From Bacteroidota bacterium (lineage in GTDB: Bacteria; Bacteroidota; Bacteroidia; Flavobacteriales; Flavobacteriaceae), in contig JAEYZX010000047.1 in assembly GCA_023427845.1 (NCBI GenBank), positions 1 to 16,644 on the forward strand: a stretch of 16,644 bases of DNA, in the 5' to 3' direction. Shown here one piece after another: positions 6,794 to 13,204 of this stretch. The notes under the pieces are model-generated. The model saw only the letters and a program-made list of their open reading frames with translations, was not told where the DNA came from and searched no databases. The position numbers and the translations under genes were made by a program. How positions within the stretch are numbered: position 1 is the first letter of the stretch; every line of letters begins with the position of its first letter.

Positions 6794-8374
6794 TCACAAT
6801 ATATAATCGGTATTAATAAAATTCGAATTTTTGCTTTCTAATAATCCTGTCAGGATTTCATTGTTGTATTCATTGTCTTTTGCGGCAACAAATGTGCGGA
6901 TCGAAAATGAACGAAGCGCATCGTGCACGCTTAATGTTCCCACTGCCGAATCTTTCCTGCCCGTAAACGGAAAAACATCCGGTCCACGTTGCGCGGCACT
7001 ATTGAGGTTTACGCGGCATACCAGGTTTACGAGCGTGTCAATCAATGGAGCGATCGTTCTTATGTCCTTTCCAAACAAACTCGCCTGCTGCCCATAATTT
7101 GAGTCAGCCATATCATCAAGCGGCTCCTGAATGTCATCAAACGCCACTATCGGAATTACGGGACCGAACTGCTCCTCAGAATACACGCGCATTTGCTTAT
7201 TTACGGGATAAAGTACAGCCGGAAATATATAATTCTCAGTGCGTTCGCCACCATTCTTATTCATTATCTGTGCACCTTTAGCCCGCGCATCGTCAATCAA
7301 TCCCTGAATAAAATCAGGCTTATCGGGTTCTGGCAATGGAGTGAGCTGCACACCATCGTCCCACGGGTTCCCGAATTTCATAGCATCGACGCACTCCGAA
7401 AATTTCCGGATGAATTCATCTGCGATCGATTTATGAACATAAAGGATTTTCAACGCAGTACATCGCTGGCCGTTAAACGATAAGGTTCCCGATAAACATT
7501 CCTGAATTGTCAAATCCATATCGGCATCAGGCAGAATTATTGCGGGATTTTTTGCTTCCAGTCCGAGTACGAGCCGAAGCCTGTTTTTATTTGGATGTTG
7601 ATCCTGCAGCGCAACCGCCGAAGTACTGTTGCCGATAAGCGCCAGCACATCGATTTTTCCGGATTGCATGATCGGTCCTGCCACTTCCCTGCCTCTGCCA
7701 TAAACGATATTTATCACGCCGGGCGGAAAGCTGTTGGCAAAAGCGTCGAGCAATGGTGACAATAACAGAACTCCATATTTTGCAGGTTTGAAGATTGTCG
7801 TATTGCCCATGATCAGCGCCGGAATCAACAATGCGAAAGTCTCGTTTAGCGGATAATTGTATGGTCCCAGGCACAAAACAACACCAAGCGGCCCGCGGCG
7901 GATCATTGCATTGATGCCCTGACTTTTTACAAAGCGTGCGCCTTCGTGGTCGATTTTTTTATACTCTTCTATCGTATCGTAAACGTAATCAACAGTACGG
8001 TCGAATTCCTTTTGTGCATCGGGCAGCGTCTTCCCTATTTCCCACATCAGCAATTTGACTACCACCTCGCGTTGGGCCTTCATCTGCGCTGCAAATTTTT
8101 CCATGCATTTTATGCGATCTGCGACTTTCATCGTTGGCCACAAACCCTGTCCTTTTGCATAGGCCGTTGTAGCAGCTTCAACCGCGAGTGCTGCCTCATC
8201 GGGGCCCATGGCGGGAATCGTTCCCAATAACGTTGGTTTGTAACCGGGAGTTGATGAAATCGTAGAAAATACATTGGTGGTGCGGCCGTTCCACTTTTTA
8301 AGCGCTCCGTTTACCAACCACGTATCTTGCTGAAGTTGTGATTTGATCTGAAAATTTTCTGGAATTGGATTCAT
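6794..8374 (-). CDS. aldehyde dehydrogenase, GapN-like (non-phosphorylating glyceraldehyde-3-phosphate dehydrogenase type)
   Basis: This 526-residue NAD(P)-dependent aldehyde dehydrogenase oxidises an aldehyde to its acid. The ALDH landmarks are all present: the oxyanion-hole Asn173 in GPYNYPLNE, Lys196 in FKPAK, the GNSTSA turn at 248-253, the general base Glu273 in GLEAKNP, the nucleophile Cys305 in NGQRCTALK, and EEQFGPVIPI (400-409). The PYNYPLNE and NGQRCTALK forms match the GapN-like branch often annotated in Bacteroidota as NADP-dependent glyceraldehyde-3-phosphate dehydrogenase, which makes NADPH and 3-phosphoglycerate. That substrate is inferred from family memory. It is about 40 residues longer than typical GapN, with extra sequence at both ends. 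NADPH supply would suit the thioredoxin encoded one base downstream. A terminator-like hairpin lies just upstream (8390-8410). Confidence 0.9.
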   Translation of the reverse strand: MNPIPENFQIKSQLQQDTWLVNGALKKWNGRTTNVFSTISSTPGYKPTLLGTIPAMGPDEAALAVEAATTAYAKGQGLWPTMKVADRIKCMEKFAAQMKAQREVVVKLLMWEIGKTLPDAQKEFDRTVDYVYDTIEEYKKIDHEGARFVKSQGINAMIRRGPLGVVLCLGPYNYPLNETFALLIPALIMGNTTIFKPAKYGVLLLSPLLDAFANSFPPGVINIVYGRGREVAGPIMQSGKIDVLALIGNSTSAVALQDQHPNKNRLRLVLGLEAKNPAIILPDADMDLTIQECLSGTLSFNGQRCTALKILYVHKSIADEFIRKFSECVDAMKFGNPWDDGVQLTPLPEPDKPDFIQGLIDDARAKGAQIMNKNGGERTENYIFPAVLYPVNKQMRVYSEEQFGPVIPIVAFDDIQEPLDDMADSNYGQQASLFGKDIRTIAPLIDTLVNLVCRVNLNSAAQRGPDVFPFTGRKDSAVGTLSVHDALRSFSIRTFVAAKDNEYNNEILTGLLESKNSNFINTDYIL

Positions 8375-8389
8375 ATATTTTTTTTAAAC

Positions 8390-8410
8390 AAAAAAGAGGC
8401 GATTGCCTCT
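8390..8410 (-). terminator. rho-independent terminator or attenuator between the rhodanese and ALDH genes
   Basis: On the minus strand AGAGGC-AATC-GCCTCT is followed by TTTTT, a 6-bp GC-containing stem with a U-tract. It begins 4 bases after the rhodanese stop and ends 15 bases before the dehydrogenase ATG, leaving no room for a separate promoter after it. It therefore either ends most transcripts or acts as partial termination within the run. Confidence 0.7.
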
Positions 8411-8414
8411 AATT

Positions 8415-8729
8415 TTATTCCGGAATTACCACATCGCCGCTCCAGTCGGAAAATCCGCCTTTTAGGTTATAGGTGTTTTCAAAACCAAGCTGATTCATGA
8501 TTTTGCATGCCTGTTCGCTGCGGGATCCGGCTTTACAGTAAACATAGTAGTTCTTCGATTTGTCGAGTTCATCAACGGCATTAATAAATCCCTGGCCCTT
8601 ATAAATATCGATGTTTATGGCATTGGGAATCATGCCCTCCTCGACCTCGTCGCGTGTCCTGACATCGAGCACCACTGCATCATCATCCGCCGTCATTTTC
8701 GACGTCCATTCCTCCTGACTTAAATTCAT
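8415..8729 (-). CDS. rhodanese-like sulfurtransferase (single domain)
   Basis: This is a 104-residue cytoplasmic rhodanese domain. The CH2A-like segment VLDVRTRDEVEEGMIPNA (20-37) and the active-site loop CKAGSR (65-70) with nucleophile Cys65 are intact, so persulfide transfer should be possible. The six-residue loop fits small GlpE/PspE-type rhodaneses. No signal peptide is present, and the donor and acceptor cannot be predicted. It lies in the minus-strand redox run, 74 bases downstream of an exported thioredoxin-like gene and 40 bases upstream of the aldehyde dehydrogenase gene, just before a terminator-like hairpin. No -7 box was found in the 74-base gap, so it is probably read from the promoter near 10011-10043. 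Confidence 0.93.
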   Translation of the reverse strand: MNLSQEEWTSKMTADDDAVVLDVRTRDEVEEGMIPNAINIDIYKGQGFINAVDELDKSKNYYVYCKAGSRSEQACKIMNQLGFENTYNLKGGFSDWSGDVVIPE

Positions 8730-8803
8730 AGCGTTTCATTTTTTTTTGCAATAAACCTTGATATTGCTATTGTTATTAATTGTAGATAATGTTATAAATT
8801 GGC

Positions 8804-9412
8804 CTACGCCTTAATCGTGCATCCTATTGCCTTGGTCTGCTTCATGGGGACATCTTTACCGCTAAGTAACGCCTCAACCGCATCGGCAACATAACGATGT
8901 TTTACCGCGTCTTCATCGGAATAGTTATCGTCGATTGCACCTATGTATTTTACTTCATTTCCTTTAGCCGTTTTCTGGAGCACGTATACATGCGGAGTTT
9001 TGGTCGCGCCGTATTGCGGATAGATTTTTTGCCCTTCGTCAATCAGATATGGAAATGTAAATCCCTTTTCCTTGGCACGAAGCTGCATGTTTTCGAAACT
9101 GTCCTCTTTTTGGAGTGCGGGATTGTTCGGATTTATCGCAATTACAGGATAACCTGCCGGTGCGTACTTCTGATCGAGCGCGATAATGCGGTTTTCATAC
9201 ATTTTTGCAAACGGACAATGGTTGCAGGTAAAAACAACAATAAAGCCTTTAGCATCACCATAATCGCTTAACGAAATCATTTTGCCGTCAACATTTTTCA
9301 GTCGAAAATCGGTCGCGATATCACCAATAGCATAACCTGGGCCTGAATCTGCGACAAAGCCACAAAATATTGTAGCCATCAGTGCAATTGTAAAAATCTT
9401 TAACTTGTTCAT
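8804..9412 (-). CDS. exported thioredoxin/peroxiredoxin-like protein (CNHC active site)
   Basis: The 202-residue precursor has a signal peptide (MNKLK, hydrophobic 7-20). The mature domain is of the AhpC/TSA-Redoxin type called PRX_like1, with the active site TCNHCPF (Cys63, Cys66) in place of WCxxC, a cis-proline at Pro140 (TKTPHVY) and the family's HRYVADAVEALL helix (172-183). An extra Cys198 near the C-terminus could be a resolving cysteine. Cys17 lies in the signal peptide and is not in a clear lipobox. It probably acts in the periplasm on disulfides or peroxides; its substrate is unknown. It follows the TlpA-like gene with only 2 bases between them, so the pair is certainly one operon. 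Confidence 0.9.
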   Translation of the reverse strand: MNKLKIFTIALMATIFCGFVADSGPGYAIGDIATDFRLKNVDGKMISLSDYGDAKGFIVVFTCNHCPFAKMYENRIIALDQKYAPAGYPVIAINPNNPALQKEDSFENMQLRAKEKGFTFPYLIDEGQKIYPQYGATKTPHVYVLQKTAKGNEVKYIGAIDDNYSDEDAVKHRYVADAVEALLSGKDVPMKQTKAIGCTIKA

Positions 9413-9414
9413 GT

Positions 9415-9927
9415 TTATTTGATTAATTGTTTGACTTCGGTTTCGAGCTCCTCGTACGTAAAAGTGCGCTCATAAAATTTTCGTGTGTTTCTATTATATA
9501 TCAACGTTGCCGGAATAGCGCCCGACCACGCTGGGTCGACTTTCTCGATCCACGCATTTGCATCGGGATCGTCCAGCAGCACCACCTCGGATCTAAGTTT
9601 CTTTTTGCGGATGAATGGAATCAAACGGCTTTCTGCCTGCTTGGGCAAATCCATGCTGACAAGTGTTACCTTTACCTTTCGATCTTTATAGGTTTCATTA
9701 AGTTTTTCAAAGTACGGCAATTCCTTGATGCAAGGCATACACCACGTGGCCCAAAAGTTCACAACGTAAACGGTATCACTCGCTCGATGAAGATACGGTT
9801 CGAAAGAATCGAAATTAAACGATTCCACCAAAATTCCGTCGGCGGCATAAACCTTTAACGGCTTCGGTTGCACTTGTGCCTGTACCGATACACTGAGCAA
9901 AATCGCAAAAAACAGAACAACTCTCAT
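9415..9927 (-). CDS. exported TlpA-like thioredoxin (WCMPC)
   Basis: The 170-residue precursor has a signal peptide (residues 1-18, probable cut after Ala17 in VQA-Q) and a TlpA/ResA-type thioredoxin fold. The active site is FWATWCMPCIKELP, with Cys63 and Cys66. The cis-proline is Pro139 in GAIPATLIYN, and the extra strand-helix insertion typical of TlpA lies at 85-110. Such proteins are periplasmic thiol-disulfide reductases that often serve cytochrome c maturation or oxidative stress defence; no cytochrome genes are nearby, so the latter is a little likelier (inference). It is the first gene of the minus-strand run. Its promoter overlaps the divergent marR promoter at 10011-10043, leaving a leader of roughly 77 bases. 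Confidence 0.92.
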   Translation of the reverse strand: MRVVLFFAILLSVSVQAQVQPKPLKVYAADGILVESFNFDSFEPYLHRASDTVYVVNFWATWCMPCIKELPYFEKLNETYKDRKVKVTLVSMDLPKQAESRLIPFIRKKKLRSEVVLLDDPDANAWIEKVDPAWSGAIPATLIYNRNTRKFYERTFTYEELETEVKQLIK

Positions 9928-10001
9928 ATAAAATAATCAATTTATAAAATTAGCCATTCTAAAACCGTGAACTTCAATTTAACAAAAAAATAACAACACA
10001 T

Positions 10002-10034
10002 TTGTACCTACAAATATAAAGAATCTTACATTTG
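10002..10034 (+). promoter_or_regulatory. promoter of the marR-yceI unit
   Basis: A -33 TTG (10002-10004) and a perfect -7 TACATTTG (10027-10034) are separated by 22 bases, matching the Bacteroidota TTG-N(17-23)-TAnnTTTG pattern. The transcription start should be near 10041, 20 bases before the MarR ATG. Confidence 0.75.
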
Positions 10035-10043
10035 TATCAACAA
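10011..10043 (-). promoter_or_regulatory. divergent promoter of the thiol-redox run
   Basis: Read on the minus strand, a -33 TTG (complement of 10041-10043) and a perfect -7 TATATTTG (complement of 10011-10018) are separated by 22 bases. The start should be near 10004. It occupies almost the same DNA as the rightward marR promoter, so RNA polymerase could hardly bind both at once. Confidence 0.7.
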
Positions 10044-10060
10044 TCATTGTAATTACAATT

Positions 10061-10525
10061 ATGACAATCGAAAATATCGTAAAATCAGCATCGCTTACAC
10101 TCTCCAAAAGGACGGTATTGAATATTATATATACTCAAATTGTAATTGCCGAAAAATTCAATGAGGTGCTGAAACCTTTCGACCTGTCAGGTGAACAGTT
10201 TAACGTACTTCGCATCCTGCGCGGACAAAAAGGCGCGCCGGCAAATATGAGCCTCATCCAGGAACGTATGCTCGCCCGGACCAGCAACACCACCAGACTT
10301 GTCGATAAACTGCTGCTTAAAGGTTACGTGACGCGCGAGGTTTGTCCGGGTAACCGCCGCAAAATAGAAGTGAAGATTACACAACGCGGCCTCGACCTGT
10401 TAACCGAGGTGGATCCGAAAGTCGAAGATTATGAGCAATGTTTCACTTCAAAGCTTTCCGGCACGGAACTTGAAACGCTGAATGCGCTGCTGGAGAAATT
10501 CAGGTGCGGAGACGATGAACGCTAG
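10061..10525 (+). CDS. MarR-family transcriptional regulator
   Basis: This 154-residue winged-helix dimer-forming regulator has a helix-turn-helix over residues 43-90 (LSGEQFNVLRIL, then NMSLIQERMLARTSNTTRLVDKLLLKGYV) and a wing at 91-107 containing the NRRKIEVKIT strand. Three cysteines are present: Cys95 in the wing, Cys127 and Cys149. Cys95 is placed where oxidation could disturb DNA contact, but relatives in Bacteroidota often share it and redox sensing is only a possibility. The yceI-like gene follows 67 bases later with no clear promoter of its own, a pairing common in this phylum. The gene is preceded by three palindromic sites overlapping its own promoter and that of the divergent thiol-redox genes, so autoregulation and control of both sides are likely (inference). 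Confidence 0.95.
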   Translation: MTIENIVKSASLTLSKRTVLNIIYTQIVIAEKFNEVLKPFDLSGEQFNVLRILRGQKGAPANMSLIQERMLARTSNTTRLVDKLLLKGYVTREVCPGNRRKIEVKITQRGLDLLTEVDPKVEDYEQCFTSKLSGTELETLNALLEKFRCGDDER

Positions 10526-10592
10526 AAAATGCAGTGTTCTCAAATATCAACAATAACCAATTATAAATTTTAATCAATAATCAATTTTACAA

Positions 10593-11162
10593 ATGAAGAA
10601 TTTCAAAACAATCGCAGTCGCATTATTAGTGGCATTCGGAACCGTTACGGCTTCGGCACAAACCAAAAAAGTGGATGTCAATAAAAGTACAATCTCGTGG
10701 ATCGGTGAAAAAGTGACGGGATCGCACGATGGGACAGTTAAGTTGAAAGACGGTGAACTGACTTTCAAAGGAAAAAAACTTACAGGCGGGAATTTTACGA
10801 TCGACATGAATTCGATAAACGTGACCGATCTTAAAGCCGGACAAGGAAAAGAAAAACTTGAAGGCCACCTGAAGGCAGACGATTTCTTCGGAACCGACAA
10901 ATTTCCTACCTCTACCCTGGTTTTCACAAATGTGACCCCAAAAACAGCTAACGTTTATGCAGTAACAGGCGACCTTACCATCAAAGGAATTACAAAACCT
11001 GTAAACTTCGACCTTACGGTTAACAAAAACAACGCGACTTCGTCATTTGAAATCGACCGTACCAAATACGATATCAAGTACAATTCAAAAAGCTTTTTCG
11101 AAAGCATCGGCGACAAAGCGATCTACGACGATTTTAAAGTAAAAGTAAATTTGGTATTTTAA
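10593..11162 (+). CDS. YceI-family periplasmic lipid-binding protein
   Basis: The 189-residue precursor has a signal peptide (residues 1-23, cut after SAQ or before it) and a YceI domain, a lipocalin-like beta-barrel known to bind polyisoprenoid or other long-chain lipids. Family features are STISWIGEKVTGSHDGTV near the start, HLKADDFFGTDKFPTSTLVF in the middle (92-111), the strand pattern GDLTIKGITKPVNFDL (126-141) and the ending in alternating strands. The lipid bound here is unknown. YceI-type genes are frequently stress-inducible and frequently follow a MarR gene in Bacteroidota. The gene is followed by a strong terminator at 11183-11215. Just before the ATG is a half-site TACAAAT (10588-10594 region) resembling the MarR-type element, too incomplete to call an operator. 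Confidence 0.95.
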   Translation: MKNFKTIAVALLVAFGTVTASAQTKKVDVNKSTISWIGEKVTGSHDGTVKLKDGELTFKGKKLTGGNFTIDMNSINVTDLKAGQGKEKLEGHLKADDFFGTDKFPTSTLVFTNVTPKTANVYAVTGDLTIKGITKPVNFDLTVNKNNATSSFEIDRTKYDIKYNSKSFFESIGDKAIYDDFKVKVNLVF

Positions 11163-11182
11163 TCTTACCCTTTTTTATTGTT

Positions 11183-11215
11183 AATCCCCGGAGTCTTCTT
11201 CGGGGATTTTTTTTT
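11183..11215 (+). terminator. rho-independent terminator of the marR-yceI unit
   Basis: An 11-bp stem (AATCCCCGGAG / CTTCGGGGATT, one G-T wobble) closes the loop TCTT and is followed by an unbroken T-tract to 11215. It lies 20 bases after the yceI stop. Confidence 0.92.
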
Positions 11216-11390
11216 GGCGAGCCCCTTTGGCCTCCCTAAAGCCTTCCGAAAGGGGCCAGGCTGTCCGCTGCTAGTCCGCGCTGCGTCGTTCCTCCTTGCT
11301 GTGGGCTATCCGCTTCCATCCTTCTCGCGCCTTCAAAAATACCTCCCGTGGCAGGCACGTTCCACCTGGATTAAAAATGCAGTCTAAGCC
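11216..11390. repeat. GC-rich intergenic block, possibly a dispersed Flavobacterium repeat
   Basis: The roughly 175 bases after the terminator are clearly richer in GC than the flanking DNA. They contain an 8-bp inverted repeat GCCCCTTT (11221-11228) / AAAGGGGC (11249-11256) and a near-duplication GTCCGCTGC (11263-11271) / GTCCGCGCTGC (11274-11284), and continue with CTATCCGCTTCCATCC (11307-11322). I recall motifs like GGCTGTCCGCTGC...CCGCTTCCATCC recurring between genes in Flavobacterium genomes. Only one copy is in this window, so repeat status rests on memory. Short ORFs across it look spurious. Confidence 0.45.
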
Positions 11391-11416
11391 GGCCAACAAG
11401 CAACCACCTATTTTTT

Positions 11417-11424
11417 TACCTTTG
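11417..11424 (+). promoter_or_regulatory. -7 box TACCTTTG placed 4 bases before the trpG-type ATG
   Basis: This is an exact TAnnTTTG match. With a start site about 7 bases after the box, transcription would begin at or just after the ATG at 11429, implying a leaderless or nearly leaderless message, or a somewhat later true start. No -33 TTG was seen at normal distance. Confidence 0.45.
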
Positions 11425-11428
11425 GCCG

Positions 11429-11998
11429 ATGAAAAAAATTGTGGTGGTCGACAATTACGACAGTTTCACCTACAATCTTGTGCACTATCTCGAAGCATTG
11501 GATTGTGAAGTCACCGTATTTCGAAACGACGAAATCGAGTTGGATGAAATTGCATCGTTCGACAAAATTTTGCTTTCGCCCGGACCCGGCATACCTGATG
11601 AAGCGGGATTGCTCAAGCAAATCATCCGGACGTATTCAAAATCAAAAAGCATCCTTGGAATCTGCCTCGGGCAGCAGGCAATCGCCGAAGTCTTTGGTGG
11701 CAAATTGATAAACCTCGAAAAAGTGTATCACGGAGTAGAATCGCACATTGCGATAACCGTAGATGATGAACCTTTATTCACTGGAATTCCGAATTCCATA
11801 ACGGTTGGCCGCTATCATTCGTGGAGCGTCGATAAAAGTTCGTTTCCATCGGCTCTTGAAATTACATCGGTTGATTCAAATGGCGAAATCATGTCGCTCA
11901 GGCATAAAACCTTTGATGTCCGCGGAGTCCAATTTCATCCCGAAAGCGTGCTGACGCCAAACGGAAAATCAATTCTGCGCAATTGGTTATCGATGTAA
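11429..11998 (+). CDS. glutamine amidotransferase, anthranilate/aminodeoxychorismate synthase component II
   Basis: This 189-residue class I glutamine amidotransferase releases ammonia from glutamine for a partner synthase that acts on chorismate. The start DNYDSFTYNLVHYL (8-21) and SPGPGIPDEAG (50-60) are diagnostic of TrpG/PabA. The catalytic triad is Cys79 (GICLGQQ), His170 and Glu172 (QFHPES). The nucleophile loop has Gln where many TrpG proteins have His (GHQ), a variation seen in some relatives. No trpE, pabB, trpD or trpC lies nearby, so it is an orphan here and could serve tryptophan, folate or both; trpG versus pabA cannot be settled from this sequence. It appears to be a single-gene unit between the GC-rich block and the 12049 promoter. 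Confidence 0.93.
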   Translation: MKKIVVVDNYDSFTYNLVHYLEALDCEVTVFRNDEIELDEIASFDKILLSPGPGIPDEAGLLKQIIRTYSKSKSILGICLGQQAIAEVFGGKLINLEKVYHGVESHIAITVDDEPLFTGIPNSITVGRYHSWSVDKSSFPSALEITSVDSNGEIMSLRHKTFDVRGVQFHPESVLTPNGKSILRNWLSM

Positions 11999-12048
11999 AT
12001 TCGCGGTAAAATTTTTAAAAAAATCTGACCTACTTTCGATTCTTTTAT

Positions 12049-12056
12049 TATATTTG
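12049..12056 (+). promoter_or_regulatory. -7 box TATATTTG upstream of the 12098 gene
   Basis: This is an exact TAnnTTTG match 41 bases before the ATG. CTG at 12025-12027 could serve as a weak -33 with 21-base spacing. Confidence 0.5.
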
Positions 12057-12097
12057 ATTGAATTCAAACGAGTTACAACTTTACTCCACAAAAAATC

Positions 12098-12442
12098 ATG
12101 GGACTTTTCGGAAGCAATATCAAGAAGATAATCCAGGAATTCAAGAAGATGAGCGAGTATTACTCGAACGATTTGAGTAAGGAAATCAATGAATCGTTCG
12201 AAGACCTGAAATCGGATTACGATGAAGCGAGTACCGCGGTTCCTGAATTTATGGAATTCGCCGACGGACTTAAACAAAAACTCGACACACAGGAATTGAT
12301 AAAACTCGAAGCTTTGAAGGGCAGGATAGCAAAACTCAATCGAAGTGCCCGAAACGGCGTCGACGCCATGTATGAACTTTCGCGAAACCAAAGAAAGCTC
12401 ACATCCGAAAATCTTCGCTACTACGAGGAATACGAGTATTGA
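12098..12442 (+). CDS. coiled-coil hypothetical protein (114 aa)
   Basis: This charged, helical 114-residue protein has no signal peptide, cysteine or known motif. It starts MGLFGSNIKKIIQEFKKM and continues as long amphipathic helices with heptad-like spacing (about 5-35 and 50-112), ending in an aromatic tail YYEEYEY. The composition suggests a cytoplasmic helical bundle or coiled coil that binds a partner. I do not recognise a family. It has its own -7 box. Its TGA stop (12440-12442) directly abuts the stop of the convergent yaaA gene at 12443, with no terminator hairpin between them. Confidence 0.8.
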   Translation: MGLFGSNIKKIIQEFKKMSEYYSNDLSKEINESFEDLKSDYDEASTAVPEFMEFADGLKQKLDTQELIKLEALKGRIAKLNRSARNGVDAMYELSRNQRKLTSENLRYYEEYEY

Positions 12443-13201
12443 TTACCTTGTAAATACCAGGTGATTTCCGGTGGACAGGTTTGCGTCGAACCGGTAACCT
12501 TCATAGTCGAATGCCTTTAAATCATCAACCGTTTCTGCTCCCGAATCGATAATGTACCGCACCATCATTCCGCGTGCTTTTTTTGCATAAAAACTTACAA
12601 TCCGCAACTCACCATCGCTGTAATCTTTAAATTCAGGTGTGATCACCGGCACTTTCAGTTTCTTAACATCGATCGCGTCAAAATATTCCTTGCTCGCAAG
12701 ATTAACGAAAAGCTCGCCTTTTTTAAGATCCTTGTTCAGCGCCTTTGTCAGCGTTTCCCGCCAAAATTCGTACAGGTTTTTGCTATCGTCAACAGGCAAC
12801 GGTGTTCCCATCTCCAAACGATACGGCTGAATCAAATCCAGGGGTTTCAAAAGTCCGTACAACCCTGACAAAATACGAAGCTTGTCCTGCAAAACATCAA
12901 TCTTCTCAACCGAAATCGAATACGCGTCCATTCCGACGTAAACATCGCCTTTAAACGCATAAATAGCCTGACGTGCATTCTGTGGCGTAAAAGGCGTTTT
13001 CCATTTTTTATTTCGCTGCCAGTTCAAATCGGCAAGCTTATTCGAAACACCCATCAGCGACTCCAAATCGGCCGGTTTCTGCTGTTTCAGCACCTTGTGG
13101 ATTATCCGCGATTTGCGAAGAAAGACCGGCAGTGTGAAATTATCCGTAGGTAATTCGCTTTCGTAATCAAGGGTTTTCGCGGGAGATATAACAATTTTCA
13201 T
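12443..13201 (-). CDS. yaaA: peroxide stress protein YaaA
   Basis: This 252-residue protein matches the YaaA/DUF328 family over its full length. Landmarks are ISPAKTLDYES (5-15), FTPQNARQAIYAFKGDVYVGMDA (71-93), LRILSGLYGLLKPLDLIQPYRLEMGTPL (107-134), FVNLASKEYFDAI (165-177) and ISFYAKKARGMMVRYII (201-217 region), very close to the Escherichia coli protein. YaaA lowers iron-driven oxidative damage during peroxide stress and binds DNA, but its chemistry is not well defined. It is the last gene of a minus-strand operon, 3 bases after the pseudouridine synthase gene. The link to peroxide stress suits the redox theme of the window, although the operon itself is a housekeeping one. Confidence 0.95.
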   Translation of the reverse strand: MKIVISPAKTLDYESELPTDNFTLPVFLRKSRIIHKVLKQQKPADLESLMGVSNKLADLNWQRNKKWKTPFTPQNARQAIYAFKGDVYVGMDAYSISVEKIDVLQDKLRILSGLYGLLKPLDLIQPYRLEMGTPLPVDDSKNLYEFWRETLTKALNKDLKKGELFVNLASKEYFDAIDVKKLKVPVITPEFKDYSDGELRIVSFYAKKARGMMVRYIIDSGAETVDDLKAFDYEGYRFDANLSTGNHLVFTR

Positions 13202-13204
13202 AAC

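Larger units (their letters stand above)
10000..10059. promoter_or_regulatory. three TTGTA-N2-TACAA operator-like sites
   Basis: Site 1 is ATTTGTA-cc-TACAAAT (10000-10015, perfect 7-bp arms). Site 2 is TTGTA-tc-AACAA (10032-10043, one mismatch). Site 3 is ATTGTAATTACAAT (10046-10059, a perfect 14-bp palindrome ending one base before the MarR ATG). Centres are at about 10007.5, 10037.5 and 10052.5. Sites 1 and 2 each cover the -33 of one promoter and the -7 of the other. Size and symmetry fit MarR-family operators and autoregulation, but binding is inferred. Confidence 0.65.

Noticed and set aside
7587..7874. 95-aa minus-strand ORF inside the aldehyde dehydrogenase gene
   Set aside because: It is a frame-shifted reading of the same DNA. 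The dehydrogenase frame is complete with all catalytic residues, so no frameshift or nested gene is needed.
11178..11508. Short plus-strand ORFs (69 and 70 aa) over the yceI terminator and the GC-rich block
   Set aside because: They run through a strong terminator hairpin and into the trpG-type gene, and look like noise from GC-rich DNA.
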